From: Deltaproteobacteria bacterium
GTDB taxonomy: Bacteria; Desulfobacterota; Desulfobulbia; Desulfobulbales; Desulfurivibrionaceae
Assembly: GCA_013349295.1 (NCBI GenBank)
Contig: DUZW01000007.1
Span: 1-64,000 of the forward strand
Length of the DNA stretch: 64,000 bases
Direction: 5' to 3'
Shown: piece after piece, positions 52,435 to 61,605 of the stretch
Position numbering within the stretch: position 1 is the first letter of the stretch
Layout of the letters: each line of letters begins with the position of its first letter
The notes under the pieces: model-generated
What the model saw: the letters and a program-made list of their open reading frames with translations, nothing else
Told to the model about the DNA's origin: nothing
The model's database searches: none
Made by a program: the position numbers and the translations under genes

Positions 52435-53784
52435 ATGACCATGCATTCTACCATAACCAGAGATCAGATTCAAACCGTCAGCGAACTTACCCGGTCAATC
52501 CGGGGGGTGCTTGAGGTCTCCTTTCCCTTTGTCACTGTAGCCGGGGAGATCTCCAATCTGCGCTGCCCTTACTCGGGGCATCTCTATTTCACCCTCAAGG
52601 ATGAAAGTGCCCAGATAAAAGCAGTGCTTTTCAAGCCCCAACAGCGCTATCTCGCCTGCACCCCGACGGATGGCCTGGAGGTGGTTTGCCGAGGCCGCAT
52701 CTCATTGTATGAAGCCCGCGGCGAATACCAGCTCATTGTGGATTTTTTGACGACAAAGGGCTCCGGAACATTGCAGCTTGCCTTCGATCTTCTCAAGCGC
52801 AAACTTGCAGACGAAGGACTTTTTGATGGGGAGCGAAAACGGTCACTGCCTCTGCTGCCCGAGAAAATAGCTCTTATCACCTCGCCAAGCGGAGCGGCGG
52901 TGCATGATTTTATCACCATGGCCGAAAAAAGATGCGCCGCAATCCCGATTGAAATTTTCCCGGTTCGAGTCCAGGGGGCCGGGTCCTTGGAAGACATCAT
53001 CGAGGCCATAACCCTCTGTAACCAAAGAGGGGAAAACGATGTGATCGTTCTCTGCCGTGGAGGCGGCTCCCTGGAAGACCTGTGGACCTTTAACGAAGAA
53101 AAGCTCGCCCGGGCCATTGCCGGTTCGCGCGTCCCCATAGTTTCGGCAATTGGCCACGAAGTTGATTTCACCATCGCCGATCTGGTCGCGGACTTCCGGG
53201 CTCCCACCCCCACCGGTGCCGCCGAAGCGCTTATCCCCAGCCGCGCCCAACTCCATGCCCAACTGCACAACCTCACCACCCGACTGACAAAAACGGTTCA
53301 AGACAGGCTAACCTTTTTCCGCCGCGCCATCGAGGACCACCGAAAAATCCTGGGCGACCCCACCTCGCTTCTTGACCAGTTCCGCCTGACAACCGACCAT
53401 GCCTTGACCTCCTTGCACTTCGCCTTTTCCACCAGTATCCATCAGCGCCAACTCGCCCTTGCCAGACTCAGCCAGATCCTTGCCAGCCATAACCCACATA
53501 AGCACCTGGAATATCAGAACCAATGGGTCCATGAGCTGCGCCGACGTTTGACCCAAGCCATGCTTCGCCAACAGGAGCGCAAACGGGCAGCACTGGGCAA
53601 AAACGCCGGGCTGCTGCATGCCATAAGTCCGCTGGCGGTTCTTGGCAGAGGCTACAGTATTGTGCAACGAAAAAATGGGAATATCGTTCGAAACAGCGCA
53701 GAGGTCCAAATTGGGGAAACCATCAACCTCACCCTTGCCCAAGGCGGGATCGACTGCGAGGTAAAAAAAACATGGCCAGGGTGA
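52435..53784 (+). CDS. xseA: Exodeoxyribonuclease VII large subunit
   Basis: 449 aa. The N-terminal OB-fold (residues 10-105: VTVAGEISNLRCPYSGHLYF, TLKDESAQIKAVLF) precedes the catalytic domain with LPEKIALITSPSGAAVHDFI, VIVLCRGGGSLEDLWTFNEE and SAIGHEVDFTIADLVADFRA, and a coiled C-terminal region. Partner of XseB encoded at 1975-2223. It degrades single-stranded DNA to short oligonucleotides. Confidence 0.96.
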   Translation: MTMHSTITRDQIQTVSELTRSIRGVLEVSFPFVTVAGEISNLRCPYSGHLYFTLKDESAQIKAVLFKPQQRYLACTPTDGLEVVCRGRISLYEARGEYQLIVDFLTTKGSGTLQLAFDLLKRKLADEGLFDGERKRSLPLLPEKIALITSPSGAAVHDFITMAEKRCAAIPIEIFPVRVQGAGSLEDIIEAITLCNQRGENDVIVLCRGGGSLEDLWTFNEEKLARAIAGSRVPIVSAIGHEVDFTIADLVADFRAPTPTGAAEALIPSRAQLHAQLHNLTTRLTKTVQDRLTFFRRAIEDHRKILGDPTSLLDQFRLTTDHALTSLHFAFSTSIHQRQLALARLSQILASHNPHKHLEYQNQWVHELRRRLTQAMLRQQERKRAALGKNAGLLHAISPLAVLGRGYSIVQRKNGNIVRNSAEVQIGETINLTLAQGGIDCEVKKTWPG

Positions 53785-53828
53785 TCGTAACCAAGGCGAG
53801 AAGAACGCCACCGACATGTAGACAAAAC

Positions 53829-53860
53829 AAAAAAGGGTTTCCGGAATTAACCGGAAACCC
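53829..53860 (-). terminator. Intrinsic terminator after tRNA-Pro
   Basis: 10-bp stem GGGTTTCCGG / CCGGAAACCC (53835-53860, six-base AATTAA loop), followed on the minus strand by six T residues. Confidence 0.88.
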
Positions 53861-53870
53861 TTACTATTAC

Positions 53871-53947
53871 TGGTCGGGATGAGAGGATTCGAACCTCCGA
53901 CCCCGTGCTCCCGAAGCACGTGCTCTACCAGGCTGAGCCACATCCCG
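53871..53947 (-). tRNA. tRNA-Pro (anticodon CGG)
   Basis: 77-nt tRNA read on the minus strand, with an encoded CCA end (53871-53873). Acceptor CGGGATG / CATCCCG, D-arm GCTC AGCCTGGTA GAGC, anticodon stem CGTGC / GCACG with loop TTCGGGA (anticodon CGG), T-arm GGAGG TTCGAAT CCTCT. Sequence and fold closely match E. coli tRNA-Pro(CGG), which reads CCG codons. It has its own terminator. Confidence 0.96.
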
Positions 53948-54037
53948 ACATTATGATCATTTCTCTTTCATTCACCAGGCTGGTCCCTGACTTAAAATTG
54001 TGGACCATATGTACCCAGAGTTTTTTGAGGCGTCAAC

Positions 54038-54078
54038 AAAAAAGAAGGCAGGAGCTCCCAGCTTATGGAGCACCTGCC
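54038..54078 (-). terminator. Intrinsic terminator after HU
   Basis: Minus-strand stem of 12 positions with one mismatch (GGCAGGTGCTCC / GGAGCTCCTGCC, 54047-54058 and 54067-54078), then TTCTTTTTT. It lies about 40 bases after the HU stop. Confidence 0.85.
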
Positions 54079-54116
54079 TTGCCTGTTAACAGATACAGCG
54101 GATGAAGAGATGCAGC

Positions 54117-54389
54117 TTACTTTACTGCTTCAGCAAGCTTACTGCCGGGCTTAAAGCGTGCGACTTTGCGCGCCTTGATGGTGATGGCCTTCCCGGTCTG
54201 AGGATTGCGACCCTGACGAGCCGCCCTCTTGGTCACGGAAAAGGTACCAAAACCAACCAAAGTTACCTTGTCACCTTTTTTCAAAGCTGCGGTAACTGCT
54301 TCCAGCATACCACCAAGGGTTTTCTCAGCTGCAGCCTTGCTGATACCGCCGGCTTTTGCCATGTTCTCGACTAATTCACTTTTGTTCAT
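54117..54389 (-). CDS. hup: DNA-binding protein HU
   Basis: 90 aa from ATG 54389 (MNKSELVENMAKAGGISKAA), with a GGAGGAAGGAG ribosome site; the frame opens at 54449. GDKVTLVGFGTFSVTKRAAR and QGRNPQTGKAITIKARKVAR hold the DNA-bending arm with the conserved RNP. Abundant nucleoid protein; it has its own terminator. Confidence 0.96.
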   Translation of the reverse strand: MNKSELVENMAKAGGISKAAAEKTLGGMLEAVTAALKKGDKVTLVGFGTFSVTKRAARQGRNPQTGKAITIKARKVARFKPGSKLAEAVK

Positions 54390-54600
54390 TCCTCTCCTTC
54401 CTCCTCGTGAATTTAGAGATTCTCTGCCTTCTACAAGCACCGTAATCAAGTTGCCTAAGGGGCGATTTAAACAGATGTGTGGTGATTGTCAAACAAAAAA
54501 AAGCGTCTGTCAAACAAAAAATGTGATAAAATAAGAAAAAAAAGACCTATGCTGCATCTGTTCCCTGCCGACTTCGGAAAGAAAATCACCCCGCCAAATC

Positions 54601-55386
54601 CTATCTTCCTTGTGGATCAATCGTAACCGTACGCAAACCCAAGCACGAAAATTCGTGCTTAATACTCGGAAATACGTTTTTTTTTCGAATTTCACACAAA
54701 TCTTGTTTCAGCACTGCAATGGTAGCATTTCCCTGGGAAAGCCGTACCCGCACCCCCATAAAGCCTTTTTTTTGCAGCAGGGCCTCACACTGGGCCACCA
54801 GCAAAATTTTTTCTCTGGTGATGGGTTCCCGTTGCGCTATTCTTGTAGCCAAGCAGGAGGATGCATGCGCATCCCAGGTTGACAGGGAAAATTCCCGACT
54901 GAGCAAGCGAATCTCTTTTTTTGTAAAACCGAGATCAGCCAGGGGGGTTTGCACATTCAGCTCGGCAACAGCCATTAAACCTGGCCGATCTTGCCCGAGG
55001 TCGTCGCGATTGGTGCCATCGAACAACAATGCCCCCTCAAGAACAGGCATTTCAGCCAAAAATGTTTGATAGATTTTTTTTTTGCAGTGATAACAGCGCT
55101 CGGCTCCATTGGCAACGAACTCCGACCAAACCAACGGATTGATCGCAATGGGATGAAAAAAGCAGCCCCGCTCCTTAACAGCAAGCTCAACGCGCTCCAC
55201 TTCCGAGGACGGCAGGAGTTCGGACCTGGCATGAAAGGCATGAACCGACGAGGGGCCCAAAGTAGTGCAGGCGGCATACAAGAGAAAGGAACTGTCCACC
55301 CCGCCGGAAAAGGCGATAGCAACCTTCTTGTATTGTGAAATTATCTCCTGCAGCTGCCGATATTTTGCCGACAAAGAATTTTCCAC
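54601..55386 (-). CDS. larE: LarE-type sulfur transferase (three-Cys form)
   Basis: 261 aa. The PP-loop SGGVDSS is at 27-33. Cys98 and Cys101 (ERCYHCKK) plus Cys178 (SSCLATRI) form the pattern of LarE proteins that bind a [4Fe-4S] cluster and recycle sulfur, rather than the single sacrificial Cys176 type. LarE adds thiocarboxylates to the nickel-pincer cofactor. LarB and LarC are not here; it lies 11 bases after the DUF39 homocysteine gene, so a more general sulfur insertion role is possible. Confidence 0.82.
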   Translation of the reverse strand: MENSLSAKYRQLQEIISQYKKVAIAFSGGVDSSFLLYAACTTLGPSSVHAFHARSELLPSSEVERVELAVKERGCFFHPIAINPLVWSEFVANGAERCYHCKKKIYQTFLAEMPVLEGALLFDGTNRDDLGQDRPGLMAVAELNVQTPLADLGFTKKEIRLLSREFSLSTWDAHASSCLATRIAQREPITREKILLVAQCEALLQKKGFMGVRVRLSQGNATIAVLKQDLCEIRKKNVFPSIKHEFSCLGLRTVTIDPQGR

Positions 55387-55397
55387 CCGGGTTGCAC

Positions 55398-56567
55398 TTA
55401 CTCAGCAGGCAAAGTCTGGATGGGCTTTTCAAGAAAAAACTTTCTACTTGTTATCCAACCCTTAAGGGTCTCGGCAATTTCTCGCGCCCGAACCACACTG
55501 GAGAGAGGCGCCGTGGGTACCATCTTGCCATTCACCTCAATCTGACCGCTCTTCAATTGCGCATAGCTGACTTCCCCATAGTTGCGCGCCACGCCATGTG
55601 AATAGTCATAGGAATAATCAACAATCTGGGTAAAGATCTCCTCATCGGAAACCCCGGTAAAAGAGGCCATTTCCTCATTCAAGATGGGAATCGGCACCCC
55701 GATTCCCACGGCCAGGGAGCTGCCGTAGCCCTGCATGCTCACGCCCTTGAGCCAGCGGGCAGACATCTGTTTCAAATCACCCTGCACCATCATGGTGCCG
55801 GCTGCTCTTCTGGTTGTGCCGTTTTCCGACCGCAGGGCTTTCGGGTTGTGCTGACTGCCATGCCAGGTCACATAACCGATTCCACCGCCCAGAAAAATCC
55901 TCGTCCCCAAGCCGATTGTCTTATAAAATGGATCGTTCAACAGGGGACTCAACTCGCCGGCACTGCAAAAAGTCGCGTTTCGAGCCTGGGGCTTCAGGGT
56001 GCCCATGTAACAATATACGGTTCGATCGGAAAGATTAATGGCACAATTGTAATTCTGATAACAATTACGGGGATTCACCAGGAGCACATACGGCAAATCG
56101 GCAAGCGTCACCTCTTTTTCCAAATTTTTATTCGGATAGCAGTCTGTTCCATATCCCACGGCCTTAAGCAGCACCTTTTTTCCGGCTACCAGATCTTCAA
56201 GCACATGCCCGCCGCCATAAAGAAATTCACCGGGGAAGACCTTATTCAGGGGATCATCCTCCGGCGGCTCCGTCGCGCCGATATAGACATCCACCGCGGC
56301 AAGCCCGGCATAGGCCGGCACATTGTTCAACCACACCTTGAGTGCCTTGGTGGTGGGATTGGAGTGACCGAAATTGATAAACGCTCCAGAAGAACACATG
56401 GGAGAAAATGTGCCGGTGGTTACCACATCCACCTTTCTGGCAGCTTCAACCGGACCATGCTTTTTCACAATACCGACCATCTCTTCGGCGGTGACCACCA
56501 CAGCCTGCCCCGCCTTGATCTTGGCATTGATTTCTTCATATGTCTTCTGAACCTTAAACTCGCTCAT
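55398..56567 (-). CDS. Homocysteine biosynthesis protein (COG1900/DUF39)
   Basis: 389 aa. This family (MA1821 in Methanosarcina) converts aspartate semialdehyde to homocysteine with sulfide-derived sulfur in methanogens and many sulfate reducers. The two cysteines reported as important correspond in position to Cys58 (FSPMCSSGAF) and Cys143 (GYGTDCYPNK). GIGYVTWHGSQHNPKALR and MQGYGSSLAVGIGVPIPILN are family blocks. MA1821 carries C-terminal CBS domains; here they are absent and a separate CBS-ACT gene lies upstream. It is in one run with larE. Confidence 0.87.
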   Translation of the reverse strand: MSEFKVQKTYEEINAKIKAGQAVVVTAEEMVGIVKKHGPVEAARKVDVVTTGTFSPMCSSGAFINFGHSNPTTKALKVWLNNVPAYAGLAAVDVYIGATEPPEDDPLNKVFPGEFLYGGGHVLEDLVAGKKVLLKAVGYGTDCYPNKNLEKEVTLADLPYVLLVNPRNCYQNYNCAINLSDRTVYCYMGTLKPQARNATFCSAGELSPLLNDPFYKTIGLGTRIFLGGGIGYVTWHGSQHNPKALRSENGTTRRAAGTMMVQGDLKQMSARWLKGVSMQGYGSSLAVGIGVPIPILNEEMASFTGVSDEEIFTQIVDYSYDYSHGVARNYGEVSYAQLKSGQIEVNGKMVPTAPLSSVVRAREIAETLKGWITSRKFFLEKPIQTLPAE

Positions 56568-56610
56568 GTAAACAGCTCCTTCTCAGGGATAATCCTACGA
56601 TGGGCGGACA

Positions 56611-57210
56611 TTAATCCTCCACCGAGACAACTTTGTGGCCGGCTTCTTCAAGGGCGTCGATCGCTTTGTCCAACTCCCCTTTTTCCAGCCTGAAACAATA
56701 CAATTTTCGCCGGGAGGAATGGCTTTCGGTTGCCACGCTGATTATCTCACATCCGTGTTCTTTAATAATTCTGGTGACATCTTCGACCCCGCCGACTTTG
56801 CCGACCAGAACATCCAGCCGCGACGAGGCCCGCAACAATCCCATCATATTGATAAAGGCCGACAGCAAATCAATGGCGGTGATGATTCCCACCAGTTTTT
56901 TCTTGTCAAGAACCGGCAAGCCGCCGATTTTGTAATCATGAATGAGGCGGGCAGCCTTTTCTATACTGGCATTGATATTAACGGTAATGGGGTTAAGCAC
57001 CATCACCTCGTGCACATGGATATCCTTCTCTTGCGAAGGAAAAGAATACTGACGCAAATCGCTTTCCGTAATAAAGCCGACCAACTGCCCGTCTTCCACC
57101 ACAGGCAGATGCCGGATGGAATGTTTTTTCATCAACGCCCCGGCCTCTTGCAGCAAGGCATCTTTACCAACGAGGACCAGGTCTTTTTGCATGCAGTTTT
57201 TTACTTTCAT
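56611..57210 (-). CDS. CBS-pair / ACT regulatory protein
   Basis: 199 aa. Two CBS motifs: MKKHSIRHLPVVEDGQLVGF (about 28-47, ending ITESDLRQ) and GGLPVLDKKKLVGIITAIDL (about 95-115). The C-terminal ACT-like domain covers about 130-199 (RLDVLVGKVGGVEDVTRII and HGCEIISVATES). CBS pairs bind adenosyl ligands and ACT domains bind amino acids. Positioned 43 bases before the DUF39 gene, it may act as the trans version of the CBS domains fused in MA1821, sensing SAM or methionine (inference). Confidence 0.85.
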   Translation of the reverse strand: MKVKNCMQKDLVLVGKDALLQEAGALMKKHSIRHLPVVEDGQLVGFITESDLRQYSFPSQEKDIHVHEVMVLNPITVNINASIEKAARLIHDYKIGGLPVLDKKKLVGIITAIDLLSAFINMMGLLRASSRLDVLVGKVGGVEDVTRIIKEHGCEIISVATESHSSRRKLYCFRLEKGELDKAIDALEEAGHKVVSVED

Positions 57211-57545
57211 GATCCTGCCCGAGAAGCGACTGCGCGTTTTTTCTCACTCTGACTGAGACAATATCTGCCTTAGCATAACAGCAAAGCCAACTATACAACA
57301 TTTTGACATTTATACATTATCCACAATGAGAAGCAAGCAGTTAATCCCCTTCCTTGGCGACTTTCCTTGAGGAAAATGCGCGGCAAGATAAACGAACTTT
57401 TCCCTTTTATTTTTCACAGGATATGATTATGAAAGTCACTGTGCCAAAGGGAAATTCCTTGAAATCACAAAACCATCGCCCCAAAATGGGATTTGTACTA
57501 AATCGGTCGCAAAAACACACCACCCAATAACCCACCAATCTCACT
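57211..57545. other. Divergent intergenic region CBS-ACT / pheA
   Basis: 335 bases. One possible small plus-strand ORF at 57423-57530 (starts MIMKVTVPKGNSLKSQ, 35 aa) has an AGGA ribosome site but no Phe run, so it is not an obvious pheA leader peptide. No terminator or promoter is convincing. Confidence 0.4.
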
Positions 57546-58631
57546 ATGAAAAACAAGAAAGACCTCACCCTAGCCGATGTCCGGCAACAGATCGATGCCA
57601 TAGACAGCCAGTTTTTAGAGCTTCTCAAAAAACGGTTGCTCTGCGCCAAAAAAATCGGCGAGCTCAAGGACCAGAATAATAAGGCCAAATGGGATCCGCT
57701 GCGGGAACGTCAAATCTTTGAGCGGTTGCTTGCCGAAAACAACGGCGCCTTTCCAGAACAGCCGCTCATGAGCATCTTCCATGAGATCATCACCACCTGC
57801 CGGCTCTCGCAAAAAAAGGTTGCCGTAGCCTATCTTGGTCCTGAAGCTACCTTTTCGCATCTGGCAGGGATAAAATACTTCGGCCACTCCGCCAAGTATC
57901 TCCCCCTGGAAACCATTGAGGACATCTTTGACGAGATTGAGCGCGGCAGAACGCAATACGGCATTGTCCCGGTGGAAAACTCCATCGAAGGCGCGGTCAC
58001 CTCGACCTTGGACTCCTTTATTAAGTACAATGTCAAGATCTGCGGCGAATTGAATCTGGGGATCATCCACAACCTGGTCAACAAATCAGGCAACATGGAC
58101 GACATCAAGCTGGTGGTTTCCCACCCCCAGCCCATTGCCCAATGTCGGCAATGGTTGAAAAAACATCTTCCCAACGTCACAATCCAGGACGTCTTCAGCA
58201 CCAGCGTCGCCGCAAAAATGGCTGCGGAAGACCCAAGCGTGGCTGCCATTGCCAGCTCACTGGCCATCACCACCTACCAGTTGCAGTCCGTAGTCAAGGG
58301 AATCGAGGATTACCGGGGCAACACCACCCGTTTCCTGCTCATCGGCAAGGAATCGCCCTCCAGAAGCGGCAAGGACAAAACCTCTCTGCTGGTCAGCCTT
58401 CTTGACCGCCCCGGCGCCCTGAACGACGCCTTGAGCATCCTGGCGCAACGCTCCATCAACCTGACCCGGATCGAATCGAGACCGGTCAAGGACGAACCGG
58501 GCCGCTACCTTTTTTTCATCGACATGCTTGGCCATCTGGAGGATGAGATTGTCAGGGATGGCTGTGAAAAACTGAAAGAAATCTGCTCGTATTTCGAATG
58601 GTTGGGGTCTTACCCGCGGGTTGGAGAATAA
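57546..58631 (+). CDS. pheA: Chorismate mutase / prephenate dehydratase
   Basis: 361 aa, P-protein. Chorismate mutase about residues 8-90 (LADVRQQIDAIDSQFLELLK, KIGELK), prephenate dehydratase about 95-275 (VAYLGPEATFSHLAGIKYFG, YGIVPVENSIEGAVTSTLD, CRQWLKKHLP, NTTRFLLIG) and a C-terminal ACT domain with ALNDALSILAQRSINLTRIE then SRP, the phenylalanine-sensing site. It makes phenylpyruvate and competes with mqnA for chorismate. Confidence 0.95.
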   Translation: MKNKKDLTLADVRQQIDAIDSQFLELLKKRLLCAKKIGELKDQNNKAKWDPLRERQIFERLLAENNGAFPEQPLMSIFHEIITTCRLSQKKVAVAYLGPEATFSHLAGIKYFGHSAKYLPLETIEDIFDEIERGRTQYGIVPVENSIEGAVTSTLDSFIKYNVKICGELNLGIIHNLVNKSGNMDDIKLVVSHPQPIAQCRQWLKKHLPNVTIQDVFSTSVAAKMAAEDPSVAAIASSLAITTYQLQSVVKGIEDYRGNTTRFLLIGKESPSRSGKDKTSLLVSLLDRPGALNDALSILAQRSINLTRIESRPVKDEPGRYLFFIDMLGHLEDEIVRDGCEKLKEICSYFEWLGSYPRVGE

Positions 58632-58728
58632 CGCGGATTCGAGGTCAAAGATATACGGTTCAAGGTGAAAGGTTCGCGTCTCGATTCCCTGCATCTTGAA
58701 CTTTTGCCCCTGCAACCTGGCCCCTTTT

Positions 58729-59805
58729 TTATCCACCTATCCGCGACATCTGCCCGTGGCAATTCCCCACGCCATCCGGCGAAATGTCATGCCCTTTGGG
58801 CTTATTGAGGATAGCCGCTACGATCAGCCCCCTGATCTCGTCATCGGTTGCGCCGTTACGCAGCCTGACCTTGAGATCGGTTTCCCGGTCGGATAAAAGA
58901 CATGACCGCAGTCTCCCTTCCGAAGTAAGCCGCAAGCGGTTACACTGATCGCAGAAGTGATGACTGATGGGACTGATAAAACCGACACTGCCGACAGCCT
59001 CGGCAAACCGGTAAATACGGGCAGGCCCGTCCATCCGCTGCGCCGGTACCGGCTCAAGCGCCCCCAACGGCTTGACAAGTTCCATGATCCCCTGGGAACT
59101 GATGTATTTTCCTTTGTCCCAGAAAGCAGAAGTGCCAATGGGCATGAACTCGATAAAACGAATCTGTAGTGGCTCCGCCAGGGTCATCCTGGCAAAGTCG
59201 ATGAATTCGTCGTCGTTTACCCCCCTCAGGGCAACGACATTCAGTTTTATCGGGGAAAAACCCAACTCCCTGGCCTTGCTGATTCCGGCCCAAACCCGAG
59301 CAAAAGCGTCAATCCCGGTAATCTGACGAAAACGCTCCGGACGCAGGGTGTCGAGGCTGATATTCAATTTGCTGATACCGGCCTTTTGCAAGGCTTCCGC
59401 ATGATCGGCCAACAAGACGCCGTTGGTGGTAAGACGGATATCGGTAAGTCCCGGAATTTCAGCCAACGCCTTGATAAAGGAGAGCACATCCCGCCGCACC
59501 AAGGGTTCACCTCCGGTCAGCCGAACCTTTTCAATGCCCAGAGAAACGGCAAGACGCACTACCCGGAGAATCTCTTCGTAGCGCAGCAACTCCTCGTTTG
59601 CCAACTTGACCCGCCCTACCTGAGGGGTGCAGTACTGACAGCGAAGATTGCAGTGGTCGGTGAGGGATATACGCAGATAACTGATGGAACGGGCAAACAT
59701 GTCCGTCAAGCGCTCTCCCCGGGGCTGATCGAAAAGACCGGATTCAGACGGGGAGCCAAGATTTGCCTGCGGCTTCACAGCATATTGTCCAGGGTCGGTT
59801 GTCAT
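58729..59805 (-). CDS. moaA: GTP 3',8-cyclase MoaA
   Basis: 358 aa from ATG 59805; the frame opens at 59883. The radical SAM cluster CxxxCxxC is in DHCNLRCQYC. The second cluster is in FCDQCNRLRLTSEGRLRSC, and the C-terminal GG tail (SRIGG) enters the active site. VRLTGGEPLVRRDVL and LNISLDTLRPERFRQITG are MoaA marks. First step of molybdopterin cofactor synthesis; no other moa gene is adjacent. Confidence 0.94.
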   Translation of the reverse strand: MTTDPGQYAVKPQANLGSPSESGLFDQPRGERLTDMFARSISYLRISLTDHCNLRCQYCTPQVGRVKLANEELLRYEEILRVVRLAVSLGIEKVRLTGGEPLVRRDVLSFIKALAEIPGLTDIRLTTNGVLLADHAEALQKAGISKLNISLDTLRPERFRQITGIDAFARVWAGISKARELGFSPIKLNVVALRGVNDDEFIDFARMTLAEPLQIRFIEFMPIGTSAFWDKGKYISSQGIMELVKPLGALEPVPAQRMDGPARIYRFAEAVGSVGFISPISHHFCDQCNRLRLTSEGRLRSCLLSDRETDLKVRLRNGATDDEIRGLIVAAILNKPKGHDISPDGVGNCHGQMSRIGG

Positions 59806-60040
59806 GCTCGTCACGGATAGTATATTAAGGTGTTCCAAAATAAGGGTGGGAAAAACTCCTGGGACAATGCCACTGCCTTGCATATCCGGACGAAATCGTC
59901 CTCGCCGCCCGTATCAATCTTTGATTTTTTCCAGCTTTCCTGCTACATATTATAATTGGTAAGACTACGATGCCCTGGAGCATTCGTCAATCGTCATCTT
60001 TCAACCCCACCCTTAAAATTCAATCTGGAATAAACCGCCC

Positions 60041-61108
60041 ATGCTCATCCTCGGCATTGAAAGCTCCTGCGATGAAACAGCTGCGGCGGTTCTGCGCGAC
60101 GGCAACACCCTGCTCAGCAATGTCATTAATTCTCAGATTGCCGTACACAGCCCTTACGGCGGCGTGGTTCCGGAACTTGCCTCCCGTAAACATCTGGAAA
60201 ATATTTATCCGGTGGTGGAGACGGCTCTCAGCCAAGCAGGCGTGACCTTGGACGACATTGACGGCCTGGCCGTCACCCAGGGTCCGGGCCTTGTCGGCTC
60301 GCTGCTCATCGGCCTTTCCTTCGCCAAAGCCATTTCCGCAGTGAAAGGCATCCCCTATGTTGGAGTCGACCACATAGTCGGCCATCTCCTCTCACCTTTT
60401 CTGGAAAAAGAGCAACCGGAATTCCCCTATATCGCCCTGGTTGCTTCAGGTGGACATTCCAGCATTTTCCTGGTTCAGGACCACACCACCATCCAGCCCT
60501 TGGGCAGAACCCGGGATGATGCGGCAGGCGAAGCCTTTGACAAGGTGGGCAAGATTCTTGATCTTGAATATCCGGGAGGTCCGGTCATCAGCCGTTTGGC
60601 CGAGCAAGGAAACCCTGCGGCGATCCCCTTTCCCCGCGCCTGGCTTACCCCGGACAGCCTCGACTTCAGCTTCAGCGGCCTAAAAACCGCGGTTGCCAAT
60701 TATGTTCATCAACGCCGGCAAAAAAACGAGTCGTTCAATATCCCTGATATCTGCGCGTCCTTCCAGGAAGCCGTGGTGGAGGTCCTTTGCAAAAAAGTGC
60801 TCAAGGCCGCGAAAATGCATGGCATCTCCACCATTGCCCTTGCCGGGGGAGTGGCGGCCAATATAAGGTTGCGCACTTCCCTTCAGAACCTTGGCGCTGA
60901 ACAGGGAGTCAAGATTTTCATGCCTTCCTTGGAACTCTGTACGGATAATGCCGCGATGATCGCCCTGGCAGGCTTTTATCAATTTTCTGAAAAAGCCACG
61001 ACCTCTTTTGACACCGATGCCTATTCCCGGTCGCCGTTCCTGCATCCGGGAGCTGTTTTCGGCGGCAGCCCTCCGGTTCCCCCCCCACCAAGCCGCATGG
61101 AACCATGA
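60041..61108 (+). CDS. tsaD: tRNA N6-threonylcarbamoyladenosine transferase TsaD
   Basis: 355 aa, ASKHA fold. LILGIESSCDETAAAVL at the N-terminus, the metal HxxxH in VGVDHIVGHLLSPF, GVVPELASRKHLENIYPVVE and LALAGGVAANIRLRT-type block. It installs t6A37 in tRNAs reading ANN codons. Its TGA overlaps the next gene's ATG. Confidence 0.96.
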   Translation: MLILGIESSCDETAAAVLRDGNTLLSNVINSQIAVHSPYGGVVPELASRKHLENIYPVVETALSQAGVTLDDIDGLAVTQGPGLVGSLLIGLSFAKAISAVKGIPYVGVDHIVGHLLSPFLEKEQPEFPYIALVASGGHSSIFLVQDHTTIQPLGRTRDDAAGEAFDKVGKILDLEYPGGPVISRLAEQGNPAAIPFPRAWLTPDSLDFSFSGLKTAVANYVHQRRQKNESFNIPDICASFQEAVVEVLCKKVLKAAKMHGISTIALAGGVAANIRLRTSLQNLGAEQGVKIFMPSLELCTDNAAMIALAGFYQFSEKATTSFDTDAYSRSPFLHPGAVFGGSPPVPPPPSRMEP

Positions 61109-61605
61109 AGCCCCACCGCGCCGCAAGATACTATTACCTGAAATTTCTCCGGCTACAGGGAGACCCGCATTCCGTGGCCCTGGGTGTAGCCATTGGTCTC
61201 TTTATCGGCATTACCCCGACCATTCCCATGCACAGCGCACTCATCATCATCATTTCCTGGCCCCTGCGGGGCAATATCCTTGCTGCCTTTATCGCCGCTA
61301 CGGCGATCAGCAACCCCCTTACCTGGCTGCCGCAATATTATTTTTCCTGGCGCCTGGGAACCTGGCTACTTCCCGGGCATCTCTCCTGGAATCGAATACA
61401 GGCCCTGCTGAGCCTTTTTGCCTCTGACGCAGGGTTCGAACAAAGTCTTGCTCTTTTCAAACAACTGGGCCTTGAGGCTGTTGCGGTAATGCTTCTGGGC
61501 GGAGTCCTGCTGGCAATCCCGTTTGCCTGCGCCGGATATTTTCTTTCTTTTAAATTTTTCAGCACTCTCCGCAAAAAGAGACTGGAAAAACATATTCTGA
61601 GATGA
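61105..61605 (+). CDS. DUF2062 membrane protein
   Basis: 166 aa. GDPHSVALGVAIGLFIGITP and TAISNPLTWLPQYYFSWRLG are DUF2062 signatures; three to four helices. The function is unknown; it recurs next to glycosyltransferases and tRNA genes. ATGA overlaps with tsaD and with rsmA show strict translational coupling of the three. Confidence 0.88.
   Translation: MKPHRAARYYYLKFLRLQGDPHSVALGVAIGLFIGITPTIPMHSALIIIISWPLRGNILAAFIAATAISNPLTWLPQYYFSWRLGTWLLPGHLSWNRIQALLSLFASDAGFEQSLALFKQLGLEAVAVMLLGGVLLAIPFACAGYFLSFKFFSTLRKKRLEKHILR

Noticed and set aside
58632-58728. Possible stem-loop terminator between pheA and moaA
   Set aside because: Repeated GGTTCAAGG-type words occur in both orientations but do not nest into one stable stem.
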